This document shows, one piece after another, positions 55,553 through 64,000 of a stretch of 64,000 nt of DNA. Position numbers and translations under genes: made by a program. Source of the stretch: Porodaedalea pini (lineage: Eukaryota; Basidiomycota; Agaricomycetes; Hymenochaetales; Hymenochaetaceae); NCBI GenBank assembly GCA_002794775.1, contig NBAY01000076.1:1-64000 (forward strand), given 5' to 3'. How positions within the stretch are numbered: position 1 is the stretch's first letter; each line of letters starts with the position of its first letter. Under the pieces are notes generated by a model that ran no database searches, was not told the origin of the DNA, and saw nothing but the letters and a program-made list of their open reading frames with translations.

Positions 55553-55894
55553 CAGGTGGTTCCGAAAAGTGTTCATCACCCCCATTTTTGGAATTGATCG
55601 ACATACCCAAATGTGGAAGGTTAAGATGCTGATTAATACGTGTCATCTGTCTTGTCCTTCACACAAAACCAGGCCAGAATAGTATGCACAGTTCCCTATT
55701 CCTCAAGTTTGCATACACACTGTAAAAATGACAACATCTTATGTACAGGTAATGCAAAAAGTGCAATAAAAACAATAAGAACAACACAGATGACATGCTT
55801 GATGAAGGTTTTCATTGGCATGTTTACCTTCTGAATTTGGGTATGTTGATCAATTCCAAAAATGGGGGTGACGAACACTTTTTGGAACCACCTG
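55553..55894. mobile_element. Non-autonomous Tc1/mariner-type MITE (342 bp)
   Basis: Terminal inverted repeats of about 70 bases start CAGGTGGTTCC at both ends and contain the shared stretch CACCCCCATTTTTGGAATTG. The element is flanked by TA on both sides (55551-55552, 55895-55896), the target duplication of Tc1/mariner transposons. There is no transposase frame, and the centre is AT-rich. Confidence 0.85.
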
Positions 55895-55943
55895 TACAAT
55901 TCTGAATGTTAGCTAATTGTTTGTTGGATCATACGACGCCATA

Positions 55944-56264
55944 CACGGCAGGAAAATCTGGGGTTTTCTGTGAGGGAGGAGTATATCATGGAGTGTTTAG
56001 TGGGGCTCATATAATTTCGGATGGAAAAGCTGTATATGGACAATGAAACTAATTATAGTCATAAGCGAGAGGATGGAGTGTGAAAAGATTTGGAACCTAA
56101 TAACACGTGATTTTTAATTTCCATAAATAGTAGTCACATGATCTTATTGTGTCATGTGCACTTAGGTTCCATATACAGCTTTTCCGTCCAAAATTATATG
56201 AGCCCCACTAAACACTCCATGATATACTCCTCCCTCACGGAAAACCCCAGATTTTCCTGCCGTG
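55944..56264. repeat. Long foldback inverted repeat (~321 bp)
   Basis: Two arms of about 97 bases (from 55944 and back from 56264) are near-identical inverted complements beginning CACGGCAGGAAAATCTGGGG and extending to GCTGTATATGG. The centre of about 120 bases has an ACACGTGA motif. No coding frame and no clear target duplication. Probably a foldback-type transposon or MITE. Confidence 0.85.
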
Positions 56265-56564
56265 GTAGGCTCGTAGCCCTTCATATTACTACTGTATCTC
56301 TTCTCTATATCTTTTCCATTGAGCCCTTTGAGAAATCTTTTGAAGTCATACTTTCAGTTCCCTCTCTATGTTTCGTTTGTATCAAATGGACACTCAACAT
56401 TCCTCCACCGTACCGTGGTTCATGTATCCTTATCCTTATTATAATACGCAACCCCCTACTTTTACATAGCCACAAGCTGACTAAATTCGGACTTTCAATT
56501 TTTTGATGCTTCCTTTTTCCTTCTTTAGTTGTCACACACATGCTCCTGCTCCAGCCAGCACCGA

Positions 56565-56880
56565 AATTTTTGATGGCTCAAAGCGGCAACATGCAGATCA
56601 TCACATGATGTTTGCACATGTGCACACATCCATGAGCAGACCACTCTGTAGGCTCAATCAACTCATTTCCCCTATGAAAAAAATTGCAAAAATTTGGGAA
56701 AAATAATTTAATTAAATCATGCTCTTCTCCCCAAAATTTGATGGCTAAAAGTGGTAACTCCAAAGCAGCAGCATGCAAATCATCTACAATCAATTTTATA
56801 CTCTGAGCTCAAACAACTCATTCCTCATATGAAAAAGTTAGGGAAAATGCTGAAAAAAATAAGTCAATTAGAAAAATATT
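56565..56880 (+). repeat. Diverged tandem duplication, two ~160 bp units
   Basis: Unit 1 (from 56565) and unit 2 (from 56733) share, in the same order, AAATTTTTGATGGCTC / AAAATTTGATGGCTAA, ATGCAGATCATC / ATGCAAATCATC, CTCAATCAACTCATT / CTCAAACAACTCATT and TATGAAAAAAATTG / TATGAAAAAGTTAG. Identity is moderate, so the duplication is old. Confidence 0.7.
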
Positions 56881-58177
56881 CTGCTATCTTCTCCATGTGT
56901 ATTATAAAATAAATTTCAGTAGAAAATCAACCAATTGGAGTCCATTGAGAATTACTCTCAGAATATGTAAATCATTGGCCTGGCTCATGCCAGACTATAC
57001 ATAGCACAACTCAGTATAAGTGCATATAAGCTTTGGATGAGTTGGGCAGTAGACAGGATTGTTAGAGTATGACCATGTACTCAACAATCACTTAACCATC
57101 ACACCTACAAATGATGTAGGCAGAGGCAAAGTGATGTAGAGTTCATTAGCACCCACAGATATAAGGTGAAGAGGAGAGGAGTCAAACACATGAGTATCAT
57201 GGATGACTATGTCAAGAGTAAGTAGTGTAGATTAAATGAATATTGAGGTGAGGGACAATACAGGTGAAGTGCTACCTATATACTCAATGGCTGTGTGATC
57301 TGACTACTACAAAGGAGACAACATTCCTGGGAAATGGAATGTGATGGAACATTGTGGAACGTTATTACTAATGAGTGGACAATGTCACCTGTGACCACAT
57401 GCAAGGGTCACATGATTGATAAGTCAGGTGATGTCAACAAAGGGAGTGACTAAGTGAAGTGAAAAAAAGGGTGGGGAAGGGACGTCAGCAAGGATGAAGA
57501 TGATGAAGGAAGAGAAAAAGAGTGTATACACTTGGGATCCTAACAAGGATGTGAAAAGGGCATGAATTGAACATAATGGAGGCTGCCACTGAGTCTCAGA
57601 CTTGGACTCCTCATAATTGTGGTACATCCACATAGTTGTGTTTCAGAGTTTATGTCTTAGAATGTCAGACACAGAGTAAAGTCATGATGTATAGGAAGTC
57701 AGCAACATGTTAGAAGTAGTGAGAATACTCTAGCAGGCCTACACCTATAGCCTTTTATGAATATAATATAAGGTGTCCTAACATAGTATCTATATTGTAT
57801 AAAGAATATCCTTTCTATTTTAAATGAAGACATGAGAAGCAGGTATTATGCACTATGTCTCTCCATTGAAGGAGACTTATTCTATCTTCAAGTTCTCAAC
57901 AACCAATATTGTACTTAGTGGGGTTTTATTGTAAATAGAATGTCATACAATAAAAATTGAGATTGCTTTCAAGCATGTGTATGTGAGATATATAGTTTTG
58001 CAATTGAAGAATCATGTGAACTAAGATGAAGCATTGTTCTAAGAGCTTAGACTGATGACCAGCAAGGAACTTTGAATAGGTATAGCTTTTAGAGTGAGAA
58101 ATTGCATTAATTAAATCTGAAGAAACAAAAAAAACTCAGATTAAGCAATGCCTGAAAAACTCGGATTGATGGCCAGC

Positions 58178-58204
58178 GGAGTTCCCGGCAAAGCCGGGAA
58201 CTCC
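58178..58204. repeat. Perfect 12 bp hairpin
   Basis: Arms GGAGTTCCCGGC and GCCGGGAACTCC flank a 3-base AAA loop. GC-rich in an otherwise AT-rich stretch, so it stands out; function unknown. Confidence 0.7.
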
Positions 58205-58250
58205 AGGACTGGTATAAATTCATAACCTTGCCGTAAGAGTAAGACTCTTC

Positions 58251-58576
58251 AAGCCCAGGGAAAAATAGCAATTGTGGTATAGAATCATATAGAGTGAGAT
58301 CTAACTGGAAATCGACATCGAGTGGAAATCGAGTGTGGGACGTTTTCATATTGTGATATCGAATGGTCATCAAAAGTATAAATTTTAAGGCTGCAAAGAG
58401 GCTCGATTTCACTCGTTTCCACTCAATTTTCAAATTACAAACATCGAGTGATTTCGAGTGGTATCAGATTTCACAACATAAAAACGTCCAGCACTCGATT
58501 TCATTCGATGCTCATTTGATGGTGGTATTTCACTCGATCCGACTCGATGCCACAATTGCTAATTTTCACTGGGCTT
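58251..58576. repeat. Inverted-repeat element rich in CACTCGA motifs (~326 bp)
   Basis: Terminal arms match as AAGCCCAGGGAAAAATAGC with AAGCCCAGTGAAAATTAGC, continuing to CAATTGTGG, and inner arms of about 40 bases match around CATCGAGTGGAAATCGAGTG and its partner. The short motif TCGAGTG or its complement CACTCGA recurs about ten times in both orientations. No coding capacity. It ends 75 bases before the next gene's start codon and so lies in its promoter. Confidence 0.7.
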
Positions 58577-58650
58577 CAGGGACTACACGTGATTATGTAA
58601 TTATTTGAATCAGGAATAGAGCTGCCGCGTCGTGCTGTCTGCTCACGACG

Positions 58651-60659
58651 ATGGACTCACAGCTCGACGAAGTGGATGCTACGCAGAGTGAACGCAGGAA
58701 GGGCAAGCTTCGTGCTACTCCTGAAGAGAGCTCAGAATCAACTCCTTTGCTTGGCTCCTCTCAACCACTGATTCAGGATGTTACGCCCTCCACCAGTAGC
58801 TTCCGATACCGCAGGCGGTTACTCGTTCTCCTTTCAACGGTGTTCCTATCGACACTGGGACTCTGCTTGATAATTGCTCTAGTCCTGTTCGCTCTCACCT
58901 ACTCGTATAACTCGAAAATAACTAACGCCGTACGCGATGAAGTGCTCGACCGCGCGGTGGTGATACGAGGACCGGATCGCGTGGACGTACTCAACGCTAC
59001 GGAGGGTTCAATCTGGGTTCAGGTGGACATGAGAGTCGGAGTAGATGCAGGAACGGCTATAGATGTGGTATTGGAAGCAGACAACAAGGAGAGGCTGGAC
59101 TTTGGCGCGACTGCCATCCGAAGGACCCTTAGCCGCTGGCTTGTGCGCCGCATGCGTATGGTGACGGTTTCCGCCGACGAAGCGTCTTTATCTTCAAAAG
59201 ATAAGTTTATAGCAAATATAACGGTACCCTCTATCTCCTTTCCGTTAACACTCGACCGTCCGGACGATTCATCCTGGTTAACGCGTCTGTCTCTTCCTGT
59301 GCACGTCAATGTAACAGACAATGCGGCGGATTTAACTGCGGTTGCACAAGAGACCTGGAGAAGCGGGATTCTGCTGGTAGACACTATGTTGCATCGTGTC
59401 TCTCTTAACGGAGGAACGAAAGATGAGGGCAGTTGGAGACGACATCTGAATGTGGATCAGGACGTTGTCACCATACCATCTCGGATAAAAAGTATGGCGC
59501 AGTACACTTCATTGTAGTTTGCACATCTTAATTCGTAAACACAGTCCCAGAACTTCCTGGCCTTCCTCAACCAGGGAGAGGCACACCATTTCCGGAGCTG
59601 TCTGATTTGATCACTTTGGAGTCGTTCAATATTTCGTCGGTGAACCATAGTGTATCTATCAAGGCATCCGCATCTCTTATAGATCCTTTGCCTACCTCTT
59701 TACACATGCGGGTCCCTTCTCTCCCATTCTCCGTATCTTTATCCGACGCGAACAACTCCAATGCGACAGTGACGGTTACCACAGGGCGTACTGAACCATT
59801 TTCGCTCACTCATCCCAACATCACTCTTCGCCTAAGCGGAACTGTTCCTCCACTTCCACGCTCTTCATCTCCTCTCCTCTCTGCATTCCTTTCCGCTTAC
59901 CTGGCTGGGGTTGATGCACCCATTGTGGTCGGTTCTCCGCTCCTTCCTGCGCTCAAGATCCCTGCCGTCTTCCCTGCACCACACCCGAAGCCACAGATCC
60001 TCCGGGACGTCCACATACGGGATATGCGGATCAATCTTCGCGGAGAGAGCGTTCTTGCTAGTGGAACGATCTACGCTCATGTCGTCCTCCCATCTGGGAT
60101 TAATGTGAATGTGGACGCGCAGAAGATTTGGCCAGACGTCCTTGTTTTTGATGGCGAAGTTCCAACTGACGAGGAGGGTGAGAATGGATATCTTTTCTAT
60201 ACCGACGCAGATCATATGGAGGACATGGAACACCTCATCAGTCCCTCACATACCGCACGGGAGGACAAAGAGCGCGCAGCGATCCCGAAGGATCCGCTTC
60301 CCTCGCCACTCCCAGCACGCGCATTCGCACGTATCCGACCAGACGACTGGCTTCCAGCGCACAGCGAACCCATTTCAGGCCCGGATAGCGCCTACGAAGT
60401 CATAGCGCAGGTCGTGGACGTCCCGCTCGAGGTGCTGCCGGGGCGGGACCATCTGCTGCGTAGCTTTGTCTCGAAGGTCCTCTTTAGCGGACGTCAAGGC
60501 GCGCTTGCCGGAGTAAAGGGAACCGCGGCTGTTGCGGTTGCGGTGGATGGTTTGCCTGTCAAAGATGGGGACGAGGACGAGGGCCAGGATGATCATGTTT
60601 TCGAGCTGACTGGACTACCTTTCTCCGGGAGCGTGCATGTAGGTAGGAAGGGTCTTTGA
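58651..60659 (+). CDS. Type II vacuolar/endomembrane protein with large luminal domain
   Basis: Two exons (58651-59491 and 59545-60659) join in frame to 651 residues. A cytosolic N-terminus of about 52 residues contains ESTPLLGSSQPL, which resembles an acidic dileucine vacuolar sorting signal. One membrane segment follows (LVLLSTVFLSTLGLCLIIAL), then a long beta-rich luminal domain with many N-glycosylation sequons (for example NAT, NIT, NVT, NSS). The luminal part resembles fungal LEA/DUF3712-like proteins such as yeast Tag1, a vacuolar membrane protein linked to ending autophagy; the resemblance is general and function is inferred. The C-terminus has an acidic DEDEGQDD stretch. The intron donor at 59492 is GTATGG, acceptor ACAG, and the junction restores frame. 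Confidence 0.75.
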
Positions 60660-61010
60660 GACCCTGTCGGATGCGGGCCCTTGTGAATTGCCAGATTCGA
60701 TGTGCAGGATGAAGCGCCTGGTCGTTCAATGCACGCATAGTACATACGAGTTTGTGTATGTGTAAGTGTAAAATTATCTGTAGATGTACTTTATTTTGTT
60801 ATTTTCACCTTTCACCGTCTACATGAACTTCACATTACATGGACTTATCATTTCGAAGTTTCATTGCTGTACGAAGCAAGAGACCTGAATGACGAAGCAT
60901 CTGCTTCCTCAGCGTCGATCCATTTTCCCGGCTAATTGATCATGAGCGCTCATTACATTTACCGGTAGTTGGCCGCAAATCACGGGTTGTTCTACTTACT
61001 CTCAACCACC
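60660..61010. promoter_or_regulatory. intergenic region
   Basis: 3' flank of the vacuolar-type gene and promoter of the peroxisomal hydratase. Nothing else seen. Confidence 0.35.
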
Positions 61011-62360
61011 ATGGCCGCTAAACTGGAGAAAGCTGTTGGCTTTGAGTCTGACAGCGAACCAGTAAGTTGTCTAGATATTCGAATGGGAAGACTAATGACT
61101 TAACTGCTTCATGTTGCTAGGTGGCCTGGAATCGCCGTGACCTGCTTTTATACGCCGTTGGTATTGGGTTCAAGAAAGATGATTTACCATTTGTCTACGG
61201 TAAGCCTTGCAGCAAAAGCTTCAACGAGTCCCCGGAGCTGAGAAGTCTGTTACAGAACTCGGTAAAATACAACATCTCTTGTTTGAACAGATGCCAATGA
61301 TGTCTTCAATGTATCATAAGACCCGAGATTCGCTGCGTTTCCTACGTATCCCGTTGCCTTGCCTCTGAAAGGCGAGAGCGAAGACCTCAACCTCTTCAAG
61401 GATCGTGTGCAAGCAAAGCCGATTCCTGGTCTGCCCAACTTCGATCCCAACCGAGTGGTATGTTAGTCTAGCTTATGCGTCACTCATTAGCTAATGCGCA
61501 ACGTTTCAAATAGGTCCATGGCTCTCAGACGGTTGAGATCCTCAAGCCTCTCCCTCTGGTGAGCGGACCTGGCTGGAAAATAAAGAAACGCGTAGTCGGT
61601 GTCCACGAGAACAGTATGTTTTTATTCCGCAGAGATGGAGTAAACCTTGAATAACCATCACCGTAGAGTCCGGCGTCATCGTTGACCATGAGAATATCCT
61701 CGTCGATGCATCGGGGACGCCTTATGCCAAGTGTTATGTAAGCTCACAGCTTCTTTTGAAGTAGTCCGTGCATTGATGCAATTCCTTCTAGGGATCTTCA
61801 TTCAATGTTGGTTCGAAGATCACAGGGCAGAGATTTTCCAAGGCAATCGCCGGAGCACCGTCAGCGAAGCCTATTCCGAAGGACCGGAAGCCGGGCTGGG
61901 TAGTCACTGACCAGACCTTGCCTGAACAAGCCATCCTTTACCGCCTGACAGCGGATTACAACCCTCTGCACATCGGTTCGTAACCTCTCTGACTTCCTAC
62001 CTTCGTTTTCCGACTCATCTCGATTCTCTTATTATGTATAACGATCCAGATCCAAGTATCGGCAAGGCAGCCAACTTTGGCGGCGTCATCCTGCATGGGC
62101 TATGCACCTTCGGCTTCGCCGCACGCGCAGTGCTCGCACAGGTCGGTGGGAACGATCCCACGGCACTCAAGTTCTTTGGCGTGCGTTTCACAAGCCCTGT
62201 GCGCCCCGGCGATGCGCTGGAAACCTCCATCTGGGAAGTGGGTCCTGGTCCGGATGGCACGACTGAGGTAACCTTTGTGACGAAGGACCTTGCTTCCGGA
62301 AAAGTATGTCTCGGCGGGGGCATCGCGTACGTGAAGAAGGTCGAGAAGAGCAAGCTATAA
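61011..62360 (+). CDS. Peroxisomal enoyl-CoA hydratase 2 (MaoC-type), PTS1 SKL
   Basis: Hydratase 2 with hot-dog fold, which converts trans-2-enoyl-CoA to (3R)-hydroxyacyl-CoA in peroxisomal beta-oxidation. Eight exons: 61011-61061, 61121-61199, a 6-base microexon 61256-61261, 61321-61457, then four more. The microexon restores FVYELDPRF, matching the residue spacing of the family (a Tyr-Glu followed by four residues and Phe, as in the hydratase part of human HSD17B4). The N-terminal half continues FAAFPTYPVALPL. The C-terminal half has the hydratase 2 motif YRLTADYNPLHIDPSIG, with its catalytic Asp and His, and FGGVILHGLCTFG. The protein ends EKSKL, a canonical type 1 peroxisomal signal. It is a free-standing hydratase without the dehydrogenase domain of Fox2, about 310 residues. 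Confidence 0.92.
61256..61261 (+). other. 6-base microexon of the hydratase gene
   Basis: AACTCG between a 56-base intron (61200-61255) and a 59-base intron (61262-61320), both GT-AG. It completes a Glu codon, adds Leu and begins an Asp codon. Skipping it would keep frame but delete two residues from a spacing the family conserves. Confidence 0.7.
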
Positions 62361-62811
62361 ACCTATATCGAAGGGCGTATTTTTTCAAGGTATACAAAAA
62401 GCCATGCTGTCTTGCTAATGTTCAAGTTTCTGCGTGTATTCTTTTTGTGCTGAAATTGCATTGCATTTCCCGGATCTATAAAATGACAAATTTGCGTTGA
62501 GTAATTTGGCTGGAACAACTAATATGATACAAGCCGAATGCAATTATGAAGAGGGTGAGGAAGTTTGTTGGACTATGCTATTGCGGTGGAATGGGCTGAA
62601 GTGAAAGTAGAAAGATGGAGCAAGAAAAGTGCAATGAGCCGGTATCGAACACATCTGCGCTAGAATATGGGAATCCCGAGAATGGCTGTTTCGAATATCG
62701 CATACCCGTGTTCGACGATATCCTCTAAAAAAACTGTGAGATTCCAGTCTCAAAGTGCGTCATGCTTGTGCGTGGACGCCGTTTCCAGAGACGTAGGACT
62801 AGGAAGGATCT
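62361..62811. other. convergent intergenic region
   Basis: Between the 3' ends of the hydratase gene (plus) and the small Cys-rich gene (minus). Nothing else seen. Confidence 0.4.
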
Positions 62812-63141
62812 TCACCAATTCGCAGGCGTCAATGTTCTGTTGAAAGCGGTGAAGAATCGGTAGAGAATTAAAATAATAGAAATACAAATCATTAGTTCGT
62901 AAACAAAATGAATATAGCAAGGAATACTTACGCGGGACGCCGGCAATTCTGGCATCTTGGCCCACTCACTTCCTCGTCGCGCCAGACTTCGAACTGCTCG
63001 CAGCCCGGCAGGCGAGAGGGCGGCTCGCCCTTCGCCTTCCAGGCAGTCTTCTTCTCGCAGTCCGGACCAGACTGCGCGTAGGGCCCGACTTCGTCGTGGC
63101 CGCACCCGTAGGTCCTAATCGCCTTGAGGAACGTGCACATG
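62812..63141 (-). CDS. Small Cys/His-rich protein, unknown
   Basis: Short protein of about 77 residues in two exons. It starts MCTFLKAIRTYGCGHDEVGP and contains CEKKTAWKAK, LPGCEQFEVW and GPRCQNCRRP, giving seven Cys and one His in a spacing suggestive of metal binding or disulfides. The N-terminus M-C-x-F-x-x-Y-x-CGH resembles small fungal proteins of unknown function. After a GT-AG intron the last exon adds about seven residues and stops at 62812; this C-terminus is uncertain, since another acceptor would give a different tail. An open frame continues upstream of the chosen ATG to 63266, running past a G13 tract. Function unknown. Confidence 0.5.
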
Positions 63142-64000
63142 CTGAGGTATAATGTTGCTCGGTGCTGAGATATGAGGCGAGGCGGACTTGGTACTAGGGA
63201 TATCTGATGGGGGGGGGGGGGAGTTGTCGAGGATTTCCTGAGTCCCTTTATACTGCACCTATCCACTGGATTGTTATTTCAAATAGGCTGAATAAGCCCC
63301 TTGAGTCTGAGTCTGTGGCCATATCTAAGCTTCCAGATCAACGTGTGGCATATCTAAGAGGATTACATCACTATGGTGGAGGAGTAGATTGTTTGAAATA
63401 TGCCTCGCTCCTGGGCCTCCATGAGAATGTTGTATTGACCCTTACCTCACAATGCACTTAAAAGACTTGAGGCCACAGAAAGGTCTAAGACACACCTTGC
63501 AAGACAAATAGGACGGAGCTAGGACCAAGCCCGAGGCGCGCAGGGCGATATTAATGTGTACAGTTAGCGCAGAGGCCTGTTGGGCCATGCACATTGGTCA
63601 AGGCACAGTCCTTCAAGCTCGCTCTGGTCGCTGTCCCACTAATGGAGCATTGTGAATTTCGAATGGACATGGTTCATTACTATTCACGCTTGGGCTGAGG
63701 TGCATATTTTGAGTGGACTTTCACACGATTTGAAAGAGTTTTTTTTTACGCGACGCGTTCCCGTCACGTGCATTTTTTCGTACTACGGTGACAGGGAGGG
63801 CAATGTTTGCAAGGCGAGATCATGTAATCTAGCAATACCTAAGCGGAGTGCAGTTAAACATCAAACACATCGAAGCACATATGGCATCGGGAAGAGGGAC
63901 AAAGAAAGAATAGCTAGCGTCAGAACGAGGGACCAAGAAAGAAGGGCACGCATCTCGAACTTTTTCTCCCTTAATACTCCTCGAAAACATCTTTCTGTCT
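63142..64000. other. 3' margin, no supported gene
   Basis: Holds the promoter of the small Cys-rich gene, including a run of 13 G at 63209-63221, then about 700 bases with only short frames. A T8 run and CACGTG-like stretch lie near 63740-63770. No gene seen; one may begin beyond the window. Confidence 0.4.
63209..63221 (+). repeat. G13 homopolymer
   Basis: Uninterrupted run of 13 guanines about 70 bases upstream of the chosen start codon of the small Cys-rich gene; slippage-prone. Confidence 0.9.

Larger units (their letters stand above)
56265..58250. other. AT-rich, gene-poor repeat region
   Basis: About 2 kb of visibly AT-rich DNA with only short frames. It contains the diverged tandem duplication at 56565-56880 and a 12 bp hairpin at 58178-58204. 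I see no gene. Confidence 0.5.

Noticed and set aside
56565..56880. CRISPR-like spaced repeats
   Set aside because: Only two diverged units, no short identical repeats with unique spacers, and the genome is eukaryotic.
61262..61320. In-frame stop in the hydratase gene suggesting a pseudogene
   Set aside because: The stop lies within an intron once the 6-base microexon is recognised, and the joined protein is intact with its catalytic motif and SKL end.

Overview
This window is a stretch of nuclear DNA from a filamentous basidiomycete, most likely an Agaricomycete. The evidence is dense genes broken by many 50-70 base GT-AG introns, basidiomycete-type families (a DUF6533-like membrane protein, an orphan UstYa-like protein, FHA and BRO1 proteins), and two chromodomain Ty3/gypsy retrotransposons. 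Species cannot be named from the sequence alone. Almost every real gene had to be assembled from several short open frames by placing splice sites.

Layout. 1-9.3 kb: a Nudix-type hydrolase and a small MICOS subunit share a very short divergent promoter, followed by prefoldin subunit 5, a proline iminopeptidase-like hydrolase, a coiled-coil protein and a possible proteasome-assembly chaperone. 9.5-26 kb: a UstYa-like protein, a multi-pass membrane protein, BRO1 (ESCRT-associated), a YIP1-family Golgi protein, a 1098-residue FHA protein with TP-repeats and AT-hook-like motifs, a class 3 lipase and an F-box/LRR-like protein; from the membrane protein on, all lie on the minus strand. 26-40.5 kb: the 75/78 kDa subunit of mitochondrial complex I, a full-size ABCB (Ste6-like) exporter, an unknown single-pass membrane protein, purine nucleoside phosphorylase, a decayed paralogue of the F-box-like gene, and a small membrane protein. 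40.5-58.6 kb: a gene-poor transposon island. 58.6-64 kb: a vacuolar-type type II membrane protein, a peroxisomal hydratase ending in SKL, and a small Cys-rich protein.

The island holds two complete-length LTR retrotransposons in opposite orientation, each with its own 5 bp target duplication (GAAAG and GATAG). The minus-strand copy (41695-48004) is decayed; the plus-strand copy (48540-54759) is young, with LTRs differing at three positions. Both carry an 11-base primer-binding site that is an exact complement of a sequence in their own LTR, 33 bases downstream of a TATA box. This is the arrangement of Tf1-type self-priming, with no tRNA primer. All 11 differences between paired LTRs are transitions at CpG sites, as expected from cytosine methylation followed by deamination. 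The plus-strand copy sits inside an already decaying host open frame that resumes on its other side. Beyond it lie a mariner-type MITE, a long foldback repeat, a diverged tandem duplication and another inverted-repeat element in AT-rich DNA.

The genes are mostly unrelated housekeeping functions (mitochondrion, vesicle traffic, proteostasis, purine salvage, peroxisomal fatty-acid metabolism) and do not form a pathway cluster. The most notable observations are the self-priming signature, the CpG-only decay, a 6-base microexon in the peroxisomal hydratase, and the Ki-67-like architecture of the FHA protein.
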